A stretch of DNA of 64,000 nt from Flavobacterium sp. DG2-3 (GCF_030730925.1 NZ_JAVAMB010000001.1:62001-126000), one strand, 5' to 3'. Numbered from the stretch's first letter, positions 9,435 through 19,205 are shown. Numbers and translations: made by a program. The notes: generated by a model not told the origin, from the sequence alone.

Positions 9435-10436
9435 ATGATATTAGTAACTGGAGGAACTGGTTTAGTAGGCGCACATTTATTGCTTCATTTAATTGAAAAT
9501 GGAGAAAATGTTCGGGCAATTTACAGAACCCAAAACAATATTCAGAAAACAAAATCGGTTTTTGATTTTTATAAAAAAGGACACTTATTTGAAAAAATCA
9601 ATTGGCTTGAAGCCGATATTCTAGATGTACCTTCACTTGAAACCGCTTTTATCGATATCAAACAGGTATACCATTGCGCTGCTTTTATTTCGTTTGAACC
9701 AAAAGACGAAGAAAACCTTAGAAAAACCAATATCGAAGGAACTGCCAATATGGTCAATTTTGCTATTGCGAAAGAAATAGAAAAATTTTGCTATATCAGT
9801 TCGATTGCCGCTTTAGGCGATATTGCTCCTCACGAAACACACATTACCGAAGAAACAGATTGGAACCCAGAGAAACCGCATAGCGATTACGCTATTTCTA
9901 AATACGGTGCCGAAATGGAGGTCTGGCGCGCACATCAGGAAGGATTAAATGTCATTATTGTAAATCCGGGCGTTATTTTGGGTCCGCCTAAAATGATGGA
10001 TATTTTTGACGAAGGAAGTAGCGAAATCTATCGAAAGGTTTCTAATGGACTTTCGTTCTATACGCTAGGAAGTACTGGTTTTATTTCTATTGATGATATA
10101 GTAAAAACAAGTTATGAACTGATGAAAAGCGAAATTAAAAACGAACGCTTTACCCTTATCGCGGATAATATCGTTTTTAAAAATCTTTTGGACACAATTT
10201 CAGATGTTTTAAAAGTAAAGCGACCACACATTCACGCCAAGCCTTTCCTGATGAATGTATTATGGATTACTGACGGAATATTTTCTACTTTATTTTTTAG
10301 AAAAAGAAGTATTACAAAAGCAACGGCAAAAGCTTCTTACTCAAAGAATCTGTATAGTAACGAAAAAATAAAAACCGCTCTAGGAACGGTTTTTACTGAT
10401 ATTCATCATTATATTAAAGAAAGCTCTAAACTATAG
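9435..10436 (+). CDS. NAD(P)-dependent epimerase/dehydratase (extended SDR)
   Basis: 333 residues from the ATG at 9435. The open frame extends upstream to 9315, but that part translates a dispersed repeat. A -7-like box TATCTTTA at 9423-9430 also supports the inner start. The Rossmann nucleotide-binding motif VTGGTGLVGAHL is at 4-15. The SDR catalytic pair is YAISK (about 150s), with a Ser in the CYISSIAALG strand. The C-terminal third is probably substrate binding. It resembles the 3-beta-HSD/dihydroflavonol reductase-like subgroup. The 3' end overlaps the convergent DUF4296 gene by 6 bases. Confidence 0.87.
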   Translation: MILVTGGTGLVGAHLLLHLIENGENVRAIYRTQNNIQKTKSVFDFYKKGHLFEKINWLEADILDVPSLETAFIDIKQVYHCAAFISFEPKDEENLRKTNIEGTANMVNFAIAKEIEKFCYISSIAALGDIAPHETHITEETDWNPEKPHSDYAISKYGAEMEVWRAHQEGLNVIIVNPGVILGPPKMMDIFDEGSSEIYRKVSNGLSFYTLGSTGFISIDDIVKTSYELMKSEIKNERFTLIADNIVFKNLLDTISDVLKVKRPHIHAKPFLMNVLWITDGIFSTLFFRKRSITKATAKASYSKNLYSNEKIKTALGTVFTDIHHYIKESSKL

Positions 10437-10913
10437 TTTCTTCTTTCTGTTTTCCATCTGAGCTCTTTTTATAGAATCGATATTTACCTTAGGAATTGTC
10501 TTTTTCACAGAATCTTTGGAGACTGCTGCGGCTTTCTTTTTATTTTCCTTAGCTGCTTTTTTCTCATCAATTTTAGCTAAAGAATCTGCCGCTCTCTGGT
10601 TTACAGAAATTCTTTTATTTACCTCATCAAACATGTCTTTATAATTATCATAATCAGAGGCATAATACATATTGTTTTGAGCAAATTGAAGACTGTCTAC
10701 TTTGTATTTTTTCAAAATAAACTTAGTCGGATCATTTTCTATCGAATCCAAAGACAATGGTTTCTGATATCTCATTGCTTCCAAAAGAGATAAATCATAC
10801 ATAATATCGATCATCTTCTCTTTCTCAATAAGCTTTGCAGGCTGTTTTACAACCTCTTTTTTACAGCTGATAGAAAGAAATAAAACCAATAGTATTACTA
10901 TAAGATTCTTCAT
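10431..10913 (-). CDS. DUF4296 domain lipoprotein
   Basis: 160 residues with a lipoprotein signal (LFLSISC, Cys at 17) and a short conserved region typical of DUF4296 (KMIDIMYDLSLLEAMRYQ). The tail from about 100 is highly charged and lysine/alanine-rich (KKAAKENKKKAAAVSKD), probably helical. The role is unknown. It is the last gene of a minus-strand run (GT2, pyrC, this gene) with a 9-base gap to pyrC. Confidence 0.82.
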   Translation of the reverse strand: MKNLIVILLVLFLSISCKKEVVKQPAKLIEKEKMIDIMYDLSLLEAMRYQKPLSLDSIENDPTKFILKKYKVDSLQFAQNNMYYASDYDNYKDMFDEVNKRISVNQRAADSLAKIDEKKAAKENKKKAAAVSKDSVKKTIPKVNIDSIKRAQMENRKKKL

Positions 10914-10922
10914 AATCGTTTT

Positions 10923-12263
10923 TTATCTGTCAAATAATAATCTTTTTCCAGCTTTAGAATCTTTTACTTTGAAGTTATTATAAAGCAACTCTCCATTTAC
11001 GAAAGTATGCGTAATTCTCGACCTAAAAGTATAACCTTCAAAAGGAGACCAACCGCATTTTGCTAAAATATTGTCTTGATTTACACTCCAAGGCAAACTT
11101 GGATTTACAATAACTAAATCGGCATAATAACCTTCTTTAATAAAACCTCTTTTTTCGATCTTGAAAAGTTTAGCCGGATTATGGCACATTTTCTCTACAA
11201 TTTTCTCCACGCTGATTTTTCCTTGGTGATGCGCTTCAAACATCGCCACAACGGCATGCTGCACTAGCGGACCGCCAGAAGGAGCGTTTAAGTAAGACTG
11301 CTGTTTTTCTTCTTTGGTATGAGGAGCATGATCGGTTGCAATTACGTCAATTCTTCCGTCATTTAATGCTTTCCAAAGTTCTGCACGATCTTCTGCTGTT
11401 TTAACAGCTGGATTCCATTTAATGAAATTTCCTTTTGTTTTATAATCTTCATCAGTAAACCAAAGGTGGTGCACGCAAACCTCAGCGGTGATTTTCTTTT
11501 CTTCTAAAGGAATTTTATTCGTAAACAATTCCATTTCTTTCGCAGTTGAAAGATGGAAAATATGCAATCTCGCCCCAGTACGTTTTGCCAGCGCCACAGC
11601 TTTTGAAGACGAAATATAACAAGCTTCTTCACTTCTTATTAAGTTGTGCGCTGTTACTGGAACATCTTCTCCGTATTGCTCTTTAAAAGCAGCAAGATTA
11701 TTTTTAATTGTAGTTTCGTCTTCGCAGTGAACCGCAATTAACATTGGCGTGCTAGAAAAAATCTTCTCCAAAACCGCTTCATTGTCAACCAGCATATTTC
11801 CTGTTGATGAACCCAAGAAAATTTTAATTCCAGCAACATTTTTCGGATTCGTTTTTAAAACTTCTTCCAAATTATCATTGGTTGCTCCCATCATAAACGA
11901 ATAATTCGCAAATGATTTCTGAGATGCAATCTGATATTTATCTTCTAAGATTTCTTGTGTAACCGCATTAGGAACTGTATTCGGTTGTTCGATAAAAGAA
12001 GTGATTCCCCCCGCAACCGCCGCGCGAGATTCTGATTCGATATCTCCTTTGTGAGTCAATCCTGGTTCTCTAAAATGCACTTGGTCATCTATGGCGCCCG
12101 GCATCAAATAATTTCCTTCAGCATCGATTACGATACAATCTGAAGTTTTTAATGAAATGCTATCTGCAATTTCAACAATCAAATCGTTTTCAATTAAAAC
12201 ATCACCTTCAAAAATTGTCCCTTCGTTTACAATTTTGGCATTTTTTATTAAAATCCTGTTCAT
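10923..12263 (-). CDS. pyrC: Dihydroorotase
   Basis: 446 residues, amidohydrolase family. It forms and opens the dihydroorotate ring in de novo pyrimidine synthesis. The metal-binding motif is DQVHFREPGLTHKGD (about 60-74, H-x-R instead of the classic HxH start). Later metal and base residues sit in the HxxF/HLSTA region, and the signature is ATDHAPHTKEEK (about 308-319). The length and motifs fit class I DHOases. It is translationally close to the GT2 gene (9-base gap) and to DUF4296. Confidence 0.94.
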   Translation of the reverse strand: MNRILIKNAKIVNEGTIFEGDVLIENDLIVEIADSISLKTSDCIVIDAEGNYLMPGAIDDQVHFREPGLTHKGDIESESRAAVAGGITSFIEQPNTVPNAVTQEILEDKYQIASQKSFANYSFMMGATNDNLEEVLKTNPKNVAGIKIFLGSSTGNMLVDNEAVLEKIFSSTPMLIAVHCEDETTIKNNLAAFKEQYGEDVPVTAHNLIRSEEACYISSSKAVALAKRTGARLHIFHLSTAKEMELFTNKIPLEEKKITAEVCVHHLWFTDEDYKTKGNFIKWNPAVKTAEDRAELWKALNDGRIDVIATDHAPHTKEEKQQSYLNAPSGGPLVQHAVVAMFEAHHQGKISVEKIVEKMCHNPAKLFKIEKRGFIKEGYYADLVIVNPSLPWSVNQDNILAKCGWSPFEGYTFRSRITHTFVNGELLYNNFKVKDSKAGKRLLFDR

Positions 12264-12272
12264 CTTAGTGGT

Positions 12273-12998
12273 TTATAATGAATTGACTAATTTTCTTAAT
12301 CGAAGTGAAATCACTCCAAGTATAGCTTCTTTAATAATAGCATTGCTCATTTTAGAAACTCCTTTTGTTCTATCTGTAAAAATAATTGGGACTTCGGTAA
12401 TTTGAAATTTAGCACAATAAGTTCTGTACTTCATCTCAATTTGAAACGCGTAGCCGACAAATTTTATTTTGTTCAGATTGATTTTTTCTAAAACCTCTCT
12501 TTTATAGCAAACAAAACCCGCGGTAGCGTCGTGAATCTTCATTCCGGTGATAAACTTCACGTAAACAGATGCAAAATAAGACATCAAAACTCGACTTAAA
12601 GGCCAGTTTACCACATTTACTCCCGTTACGTAACGAGATCCAATAGCAAGATCTGCTCCACCAAAATGGCAAGCATCATACAATTTCTCTAAATCATTTG
12701 GATTATGCGAAAAATCGGCATCCATCTCAAAAACAAATTGATAGTCACGTTCCAAAGCCCATTTAAAGCCGTGAACATACGCGGTTCCTAATCCTGATTT
12801 TTTGGTTCTTTGTTCTAAAAAAAGTTTCCCTGGAAATTCTTCCTGTAAAGCGATCACTTTTTTAGCAGTATGATCGGGAGAATTATCATCAATAATCAGC
12901 AGATGAAAAGATTTATGCTGCGAAAGTACAGCTCTTACTATACTTTCTATATTTTCAATTTCGTTATATGTGGGAATTATGACAATACTATCATTCAT
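12273..12998 (-). CDS. Family 2 glycosyltransferase, polyprenol-phosphate mannosyltransferase type
   Basis: 241 residues. It has the GT-A fold opening IVIIPTYNEIENI, the LLIIDDNSPDHTA nucleotide-binding loop and a DxD-type EMDADFSHNP at about 92-101. The layout matches DPM1/polyprenol monophosphomannose synthases, which move mannose or another hexose from GDP/UDP-sugar to a polyprenyl phosphate at the inner membrane. No C-terminal transmembrane helices are present, so it is the soluble form. It is the first gene of the GT2-pyrC-DUF4296 run, divergent from DUF4271. Confidence 0.88.
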   Translation of the reverse strand: MNDSIVIIPTYNEIENIESIVRAVLSQHKSFHLLIIDDNSPDHTAKKVIALQEEFPGKLFLEQRTKKSGLGTAYVHGFKWALERDYQFVFEMDADFSHNPNDLEKLYDACHFGGADLAIGSRYVTGVNVVNWPLSRVLMSYFASVYVKFITGMKIHDATAGFVCYKREVLEKINLNKIKFVGYAFQIEMKYRTYCAKFQITEVPIIFTDRTKGVSKMSNAIIKEAILGVISLRLRKLVNSL

Positions 12999-13104
12999 TT
13001 TTTCTCGGTAATTTCACCGCAAAAGTAAACTTTTTATAGCATTTGATTCATAATAAATATATAATAAAAGTATTGCATCAAAAAATTACTAATTTTGTAA
13101 CGCT

Positions 13105-13776
13105 ATGATTGAACAACTTCACCCTCGAATTATTGAAAACAAAGACTGGGCAACACTTTTATTTGTGGTGACCTTTGCCGTTGTTGCCATGACAAAATCT
13201 GCTTACGAAACAAGATTTAGTGAATTTAGTAAACTTATTTTTTCTGACAAATACGCTAAAATTTACCGAGACAACAGCCACATGAAAAATAGCTTTACTG
13301 TGGGGCTATTTTTTGTGCAGATCATATCGTTTGCTTTTTTTATTCTTCTTGCAATGAATATTTTTGACAGCAGCATTAAAAAGACCGACTGGATTCTATT
13401 TATACAGATTGCTACTTTTCTGCTTTATTTCATTTTAGGAAAGTATTTGATCGAAAAAATTGTAGCAACTTCATTCAACATTGACGAATTTGTAGAACTA
13501 TTTAACCTACAAAAAGTAACTTACAGGACGTATATTGGCGTTTTAATCCTTCCAATCAATGCTGTTTTGTTTTATTACAACAATATTCCGCAAATAATTC
13601 CGCTAGCAATCATAGGTATTTCGCTGTGTATTAGCGTATACTCTTACTTTATTTCGATCAAAACGTATCAAAACGTAATAATCGGCAAATTATTTTATTT
13701 TATTTTATATCTTTGCGCTCTTGAAATAGCCCCTTATTATTTTCTTTATTATTGGATAACAAAAGGGAGTGCTTAG
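13105..13776 (+). CDS. DUF4271 integral membrane protein
   Basis: 223 residues with about six to seven hydrophobic segments (for example WATLLFVVTFAVVAMT and FILLAMNIF). It matches the DUF4271 pattern found next to hemD in Flavobacteriia. The role is unknown. The stop codon is 14 bases before the hemD ATG, which indicates co-transcription. Confidence 0.85.
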   Translation: MIEQLHPRIIENKDWATLLFVVTFAVVAMTKSAYETRFSEFSKLIFSDKYAKIYRDNSHMKNSFTVGLFFVQIISFAFFILLAMNIFDSSIKKTDWILFIQIATFLLYFILGKYLIEKIVATSFNIDEFVELFNLQKVTYRTYIGVLILPINAVLFYYNNIPQIIPLAIIGISLCISVYSYFISIKTYQNVIIGKLFYFILYLCALEIAPYYFLYYWITKGSA

Positions 13777-13790
13777 AAAATATTTATAAT

Positions 13791-14540
13791 ATGAAAGTGA
13801 AAACAATTTTGGTGTCACAGCCTGAACCTAAAGTGGAGAATTCTCCTTACTTTGAGCTCCAACAAAAACACAAAATAAAAATTGATTTCAGACCATTTAT
13901 TCATGTAGAAGGGGTTAGCGCAAAAGAGATTCGATTACAAAAAATCGATCTTAATCATTACACTGCGATCATTTTAACAAGTCGAAATGCTGTAGATCAT
14001 TTTTTTAGAGTGGCTGATGAAATGCGTTACAAAGTTCCTGAAGGATTGAAGTATTTTTGTCAATCTGAGGCTGTTGCGTTTTACCTTCAAAAGTATGTTG
14101 TATACAGAAAACGTAAAATTTACGTTGGAGCAAAAGATTTTGCAGATTTATCTCCGTTAATCAAGAAGTACAAAGACGAGAAGTTTTTGCTTCCTGCATC
14201 TGACCAATTAAATGCAGATGCTCCTGTTACCCTAAACGGTCTAAAAGTAGATTGGGCACAAGCTATTTTTTACAGAACTGTAATGAGTGATTTATCTGAT
14301 TTAGCTGATGTTTATTACGACGTTTTAGCTTTTTTCAGTCCAACAGGAATTAAATCATTGTTTAAAAATTTCCCAGATTTTAAACAAAACGATACCAGAA
14401 TTGCCGTATTCGGAAGCACAACGCAGAAAGAGGCTTTAGACCACGGATTAAGAATTGATATTCTTGCTCCAACTCCTGAAACTCCTTCTATGACAATGGC
14501 TTTAGAAAAATACGTTGCAGAAGCCAACAAAGGAAAATAA
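13791..14540 (+). CDS. hemD: Uroporphyrinogen-III synthase
   Basis: 249 residues from the ATG at 13791. The longer open frame from 13752 would overlap DUF4271 out of frame. HemD closes and inverts hydroxymethylbilane to uroporphyrinogen III in haem synthesis. The family is poorly conserved, but two Rossmann-like halves can be followed: VSQPEPKVENSPYFELQQ and IILTSRNAVDHFF in the first, and FFSPTGIKSLF...AVFGSTTQKEALDHGL in the second. Other haem genes are not in the window. A hairpin follows the stop. Confidence 0.87.
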   Translation: MKVKTILVSQPEPKVENSPYFELQQKHKIKIDFRPFIHVEGVSAKEIRLQKIDLNHYTAIILTSRNAVDHFFRVADEMRYKVPEGLKYFCQSEAVAFYLQKYVVYRKRKIYVGAKDFADLSPLIKKYKDEKFLLPASDQLNADAPVTLNGLKVDWAQAIFYRTVMSDLSDLADVYYDVLAFFSPTGIKSLFKNFPDFKQNDTRIAVFGSTTQKEALDHGLRIDILAPTPETPSMTMALEKYVAEANKGK

Positions 14541-14560
14541 ACCTAAGAAATTACAATATT

Positions 14561-14606
14561 TAAAATTCCAAATTCCAAACTAATCACTTGGGATTTGGAA
14601 TTTTTG
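14561..14606 (+). terminator. Hairpin after hemD made from an 'ATTCCAAATTCC' repeat pair
   Basis: AAAATTCCAAATTCC pairs with GGATTTGGAATTTTT and ends in Ts. The same ATTCCAAATTCC/GGAATTTGGAATT repeat recurs at 14900, 22280, 37625-37660, 37820 and 61083. Confidence 0.6.
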
Positions 14607-14616
14607 TTTTAAAGCA

Positions 14617-14925
14617 GTTTTTTTAACCGCAAAGAACGCAAGGCTTTTTTCTCATTTTTTGTCAGTCTGAGCGGAGTCGAAGACCACGTAAGGAGCTCAG
14701 CAATCTAAATAGCCAATCTTTGTAGAGTTACTAGCGTGGTCTTCGACTCCGCTCAGACTGACAAACTAGAATTAATCACAACTAATTCGGGTAATTTTCC
14801 ACCACGACTCGAGCGATAGCGAACAGGCGAAGCAATTCACGAATTAATTGCAAAAAAAATTCAAGAATTCGTGGCGGTTAAATTCACACCATCCATAAAA
14901 TTGGAATTTGGAATTTAAAAATTGG
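14617..14925. repeat. Composite dispersed repeat, copy 1
   Basis: The 492 bases between hemD and the Lrp gene are nearly all repeat. A CCGCAAAGAACGCAAGG unit comes first. Next is a stem GTCTGAGCGGAGTCGAAGAC at about 14665 with its inverse ending at 14762. A broken CACGAATTCACG type unit and a GGAATTTGGAATTT unit follow. The same order recurs at 21810-22310. Confidence 0.75.
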
Positions 14926-14975
14926 GATTTTTCATTTATTAAATATTCGAATTTCCATTTATTGAGCATTTTAAC

Positions 14976-14983
14976 TACATTTG
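14976..14983 (+). promoter_or_regulatory. -7 box for the Lrp gene
   Basis: TACATTTG is a full TAnnTTTG match, 49 bases before the ATG. No clear -33 TTG was seen at the usual spacing. Confidence 0.5.
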
Positions 14984-15032
14984 ATTGCTATTCAAAACCC
15001 AAATCTCAAAAAATAGTTTCAAATTATAAGTT

Positions 15033-15503
15033 ATGAAAATCAACTCCCTTTTAATTGAAATTGACGGAATCGACAAAGAAATCCTTCGATATCTAATGGA
15101 CGATGCCCGAAAACCAATCTTGCAAATCGCTAATAAAATCGGAATTTCTGGCGCTGCAATTCACCAGCGATTAAAAAAACTGGAACAATCTGGAGTTATC
15201 TCTGGGTCTAAGTTTACAGTAAATCCAAAAGTTTTGGGTTACAATACCATGGCTTTTGTTGGAGTTTATTTGGACAAAGCTTCCAGAAACTCTGAAGCAG
15301 TAAAAGAACTTAGAAAAATACCCGAAGTTTTAGAATGCCATTATACCACAGGAAACTGGTCGGTTTTAATTAAAATCATTTGTCGCGATAACGAACATTT
15401 AATGCAACTTTTGAATACAAAAATCCAAGCAATTGAAGGGGTTTCGAGAACTGAAACTTTTATTTCACTGGATCAGCAGATTGATAGGCAGATTCAATTA
15501 TAA
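15033..15503 (+). CDS. Lrp/AsnC family transcriptional regulator
   Basis: 156 residues. The N-terminal winged helix-turn-helix (about 13-60, GIDKEILRYLMDDARKPILQIA and ISGAAIHQRLKKLEQSGVI) is followed by the RAM ligand-binding domain (about 70-150, AFVGVYLDKA, VLECHYTTGNWSVLIKI). The length is normal. Such proteins sense amino acids and form octamers on DNA. The next gene is convergent and the gene stands alone, so no target can be inferred. Confidence 0.93.
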   Translation: MKINSLLIEIDGIDKEILRYLMDDARKPILQIANKIGISGAAIHQRLKKLEQSGVISGSKFTVNPKVLGYNTMAFVGVYLDKASRNSEAVKELRKIPEVLECHYTTGNWSVLIKIICRDNEHLMQLLNTKIQAIEGVSRTETFISLDQQIDRQIQL

Positions 15504-15641
15504 ATTAGATAATGTGCCAATTTGATAATTAGATAATCGTGTAATTAGACAATGTGCCGATTTGATAATTAGATAATTTTTGAAAACCTGTTAGAAGTGC
15601 TTCGACTACGCTCAGCCTGACATAATAAATAAAAAAAAAAC

Positions 15642-15675
15642 AAAACCCCACAGATTTTGAAATCTGTGGGGTTTG
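15642..15675. terminator. Bidirectional terminator between the Lrp gene and the metallopeptidase
   Basis: AAACCCCACAGATTT pairs with AAATCTGTGGGGTTT, with an A-run on the left and Ts on the right, between two convergent genes. Repeated TGTGCCAATTTGATAATTAG phrases lie between 15511 and 15721. Confidence 0.8.
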
Positions 15676-15721
15676 TATAATTTATCTAATTGACTAATTA
15701 CCAAATTGGCACATTATCTAA

Positions 15722-16408
15722 TTAGTTTCTTCTACTTCCGGAATAAATCGAGATATAGTACAATAACGTTGCGATCGAACCAATTGCAGCTACTACATAG
15801 GTTCTTGCAGCCCATTTTAAAGCATCTTTTGCTCCTGCTTGCTCTTCTTGCGTCAGCATGTGTTTGTTTTCTAACCAGGCCAACGCTCTGTTACTCGCAT
15901 CGTATTCTACTGGAAGCGTAATAACAGAAAACAAAGTCGTTGCTGCAAAAATGATAATTCCGATTAATAATAATCCAGGAAAAACTTTAATCATTAAGAT
16001 TCCTGCAATTAAAATCCATTGTACATAATTGGATGCAACGCTTACAATCGGCACCAATTTAGAACGCATGGTAAGCCATTCGTAACCAATTGCGTGCTGT
16101 ACGGCGTGACCGCATTCGTGTGCTGCAACTGCTGCCGCGGCGGCATTTCTATGATTGTAAACTGCTTCGCTTAAGTTTACTGTTTTATCTGATGGATTAT
16201 AATGATCTGTTAACTGACCCGGTGTTGAAATAACACGAACATCTGTAATTCCGTTATCAGCCAGCATTTTCTCTGCAATTTCACGTCCGCTCATTCCGTT
16301 TCTTAGCTGTAATTTCGAATACAATTCAAATTTACTCTTCAGCTGTGAGCTTACTAGCCAGCTGAACAACATGATAGCTCCAGCAATAATTAAATATCCT
16401 GATCCCAT
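15722..16408 (-). CDS. Membrane-bound neutral zinc metallopeptidase (YugP-like)
   Basis: 228 residues from the ATG at 16406-16408 (MGSGYLIIAGAIMLFSW). The open frame upstream to 16504 begins with an unconvincing cysteine-rich stretch. The zinc motif HExxH is present as AAHECGHAVQHA (about 110-121). Transmembrane segments lie at the N-terminus and in the C-terminal half. This matches the Zn_peptidase_2 family (B. subtilis YugP), whose substrate is not known. It is a single gene, convergent with Lrp. Confidence 0.87.
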   Translation of the reverse strand: MGSGYLIIAGAIMLFSWLVSSQLKSKFELYSKLQLRNGMSGREIAEKMLADNGITDVRVISTPGQLTDHYNPSDKTVNLSEAVYNHRNAAAAAVAAHECGHAVQHAIGYEWLTMRSKLVPIVSVASNYVQWILIAGILMIKVFPGLLLIGIIIFAATTLFSVITLPVEYDASNRALAWLENKHMLTQEEQAGAKDALKWAARTYVVAAIGSIATLLYYISIYSGSRRN

Positions 16409-16511
16409 TTTTTTTGTGTTTTTAGATTGATTTTTAAATTTACAAAACAAACTGCAAATTGCGAACCATTTTAACAAAATGTCATTTTGGCATTTTTCTA
16501 CCACTTTTGAC

Positions 16512-17141
16512 TTAATTCAGCATGTTGTTTTTGATTAAAAAAGCAATTAATTCTGCCACATTTTTCATTTTATACTTTTGTAGAATATTACGACGATGCG
16601 TTTGGACGGTTAGGAAACTTAAAAACAAATCATCTGCAATTTCTTGAGTCGATTTTCCTTGCGAAAGCAATAAAGCAATATCACGCTCTCTCCTACTTAA
16701 ACCTGGAATTCGCTCTAAATCTTCAGACAAGGGCTGACTGATTATGGTTTTTACTTCTTCGCTAAAAACAATTTCGCCATCAATTGCTTTATAAATGCAT
16801 TCTTTAAACTCATCAAAAGAAGCATTTTTAAGAATATATCCGTTTCCACCATTCTGAATAAACTGCATAACCAAACTTCTTTCAGACTGGCTGCTCATAC
16901 CGAGAATTACGATTTTAGGATGTTTCTGTTTGATTGTTTTACACAAATCAACCCCATTTATAACGGGCAGAAAAATATCCATTAAAATCAAATCTACTTT
17001 ATTGTCTTCTATATAGTTTAAAAGTGCAATTCCCGATTCGAATTTTTCTACTATTTCTATATCATTTAAATCCGACAATAGGCCCGCTATTCCAGAAATT
17101 ACAATCGGATGATCGTCAACTATTACCGTTTTATATTTCAT
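16512..17141 (-). CDS. NarL/FixJ-type response regulator
   Basis: 209 residues. The receiver domain (about 1-120) has VDDHP near the start and the phosphoacceptor Asp in LILMDIFLP. The C-terminal LuxR-type helix-turn-helix (about 145-205) reads LSRRERDIALLLSQGKS and then TVQTHRRNILQKY. It overlaps the kinase gene by 11 bases, so the two are coupled. A palindrome upstream of the kinase may be its binding site. Confidence 0.94.
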   Translation of the reverse strand: MKYKTVIVDDHPIVISGIAGLLSDLNDIEIVEKFESGIALLNYIEDNKVDLILMDIFLPVINGVDLCKTIKQKHPKIVILGMSSQSERSLVMQFIQNGGNGYILKNASFDEFKECIYKAIDGEIVFSEEVKTIISQPLSEDLERIPGLSRRERDIALLLSQGKSTQEIADDLFLSFLTVQTHRRNILQKYKMKNVAELIAFLIKNNMLN

Positions 17142-19143
17142 ACTTATGATTTGGATTATATTTTAATTCGATGTAAGTCGAAGTTCCTTTATCAATAACA
17201 GAATCTATTTCTAATTTTCCGTTTAAAAAAGCCACACGGTTTTTGATATTCCGCAAGCCCATTCCGTCTCTCTTTTCTGCATATTCAACATTAAATCCGA
17301 TTCCGTTATCTTCAACCGTTATAAAAAAAACATCTTTATTCTGCGAACACGAAACTAGAATCTGAGAAGCTTTGGCATATTTTAAGGCATTATTTAAAAG
17401 TTCCTGAATAATTCTAAAAATCATAATTTTAAAATGCTGTGGCAAAGTCGTTTTTTTAATCAGATACTGAAATTCAATTGTAGTTTCGGCTGTTGAATGC
17501 GAAGCGCATAAATCTCTCAGCGCATGTTCCAGTCCAAGTTTCATCAGACTTTCAGGCATTAAATTCTGAGAAATATTACGAAGCTCTTTTATCGAATCAT
17601 TCAGCATTCCGTTAATGTTTGGAGCATTTTCATTGTTTTCGCGTTCAGCAAGATTCAAATGAATTTTCAGGCCAGAAAGCATACTTCCGAGTCCGTCGTG
17701 CAAATCTCTAGCAATTCTTTTTCGCTCAATTTCTTCTCCTTCAATCAACGCATTTGAAACAGATAATTTCTGCTGGTTTTCTAATGCTTCGAGTTCTTGT
17801 TTATGATTGACTTCTTTTTGAAAACTGATCTTTTTCTGATAGTTATTCCAGCTCCACAAAAACAAAACAATTAAAAACAAAACAAATGAAAGCACCGCAA
17901 AAAGCATCATATTCAAACGATTGTTGTTTACCTGCAACACGGCTTTTTCATTTTCAGACTGAAGCAATCCGATTTTCTTTTCGCTTTCTGCTTTTTTATA
18001 TTTGGCCTCAAGCTCAACAATTTCGTTCTTTAATTTCGCATCATTTAGACTATCGTTAATAACGTTGTATTTATTAGAATAATAATACGCTTTCGGATAT
18101 TCTTTAGTTGCATTATAAACCTTCGACAGCTCTTTATAATAGTTTTTCTTGTCTACAATAAAAGGCGTGTTTTCTACTAAATATTCTAAATTGCTTTTTG
18201 CTTTATCATAATTTTTAAGCTTAAAAAGCACTTCATATTCAGCAAATTTCAATCGGTTTACGGCAATTGCATTATGATGGCTTTGAGCCGATTTAATTCC
18301 TTTATCAAAACTGGCTAAGGCTTCGGCATGCTTGTTTTGTTTTGCATAATAAATTCCTTCCGAATAAAAATACGAATCATTTAAGTTGGATTCTGGATAT
18401 TTCTCTAAGGTCGAATACGCTTTATCCAGAATTTCTTTAGCGTCATAAAAATGTTTGAGTTCTACTAAATTTTCTGCATTTATAATATAGGTTTCCATTT
18501 TAGACTCGGCTAAAGTGGCCGATTTTTTAGTGGTACTTTCAATATATTTCTGTGCCTGATCGAGATATTCGGCAGCTTTTTCGCGCTCGTCATTGTTCAT
18601 GAAAATAATTGCAACAGCCTTATTAAGCGCACTAATCAATTCGTAGTCGCCACTTCTTTTAGCAATCGGAATAGCTTCATTGACCAATAATTTCATATAG
18701 GCATTTTCGTTATTCTTGCGCTGCTGCATAATACCGTAATTCTGAAGTATCACGGCACGAAGTTTATAGGCTTCTTTATTGCGATATTTTTTGAGTTTCG
18801 TATTGGCTTCGAGCAAAGCTTTTTCAAAACCCTCCAAATCGCCTTTTTCTATAAAACTGTACGCATTATAAAAAACAGAAGCATCTTTCAAAAATGGAAA
18901 CTTAACCTTCAATCGATTTGCCTGTTCCAAATATTCCTTTGATTTTTTAGCATTCTGAGTCATTAAAAAAAGCTTTGACAACCTGAAACTATTCAAACTT
19001 TTGACACTGTCAGATTTTGTGTTTTTTGTGATTTTAACAATACTGTCAATATAAACAGTATCGTCATCTAAGGAAAGAATTACTTGTGAATGAGAAATTG
19101 CAGTGAAAAACAAGAAAAATAAAAAGGCGTAGATTTTCTTCAT
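17131..19143 (-). CDS. TPR-containing sensor histidine kinase (HisKA_3 type)
   Basis: 670 residues. A signal sequence is followed by a large periplasmic TPR-like region (about 30-390, with repeats such as YYAKQNKHAEALASFDKGI) and one transmembrane helix (about 412-433). Then come the HisKA_3 phosphoacceptor motif ERKRIARDLHDGLGSMLSGL and a HATPase domain (LLNNALKYAKASQI, DNGIGF, GMGLRNIKNR). This architecture pairs with NarL regulators throughout Bacteroidota. The signal sensed by the TPR region is unknown. The cognate regulator overlaps its 3' end. Confidence 0.93.
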   Translation of the reverse strand: MKKIYAFLFFLFFTAISHSQVILSLDDDTVYIDSIVKITKNTKSDSVKSLNSFRLSKLFLMTQNAKKSKEYLEQANRLKVKFPFLKDASVFYNAYSFIEKGDLEGFEKALLEANTKLKKYRNKEAYKLRAVILQNYGIMQQRKNNENAYMKLLVNEAIPIAKRSGDYELISALNKAVAIIFMNNDEREKAAEYLDQAQKYIESTTKKSATLAESKMETYIINAENLVELKHFYDAKEILDKAYSTLEKYPESNLNDSYFYSEGIYYAKQNKHAEALASFDKGIKSAQSHHNAIAVNRLKFAEYEVLFKLKNYDKAKSNLEYLVENTPFIVDKKNYYKELSKVYNATKEYPKAYYYSNKYNVINDSLNDAKLKNEIVELEAKYKKAESEKKIGLLQSENEKAVLQVNNNRLNMMLFAVLSFVLFLIVLFLWSWNNYQKKISFQKEVNHKQELEALENQQKLSVSNALIEGEEIERKRIARDLHDGLGSMLSGLKIHLNLAERENNENAPNINGMLNDSIKELRNISQNLMPESLMKLGLEHALRDLCASHSTAETTIEFQYLIKKTTLPQHFKIMIFRIIQELLNNALKYAKASQILVSCSQNKDVFFITVEDNGIGFNVEYAEKRDGMGLRNIKNRVAFLNGKLEIDSVIDKGTSTYIELKYNPNHKYEI

Positions 19144-19205
19144 AAATATGGCATTTACTCAAAGTTATTAAAGCTTAACGACTTTCAAAAAGAAAACAGC
19201 AGCTT

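Noticed and set aside
15511..15721. A regulatory RNA between the Lrp gene and the metallopeptidase
   Set aside because: The TGTGCCAATTTGATAATTAG phrases are simple repeats around a terminator; no conserved riboswitch fold was recognised.
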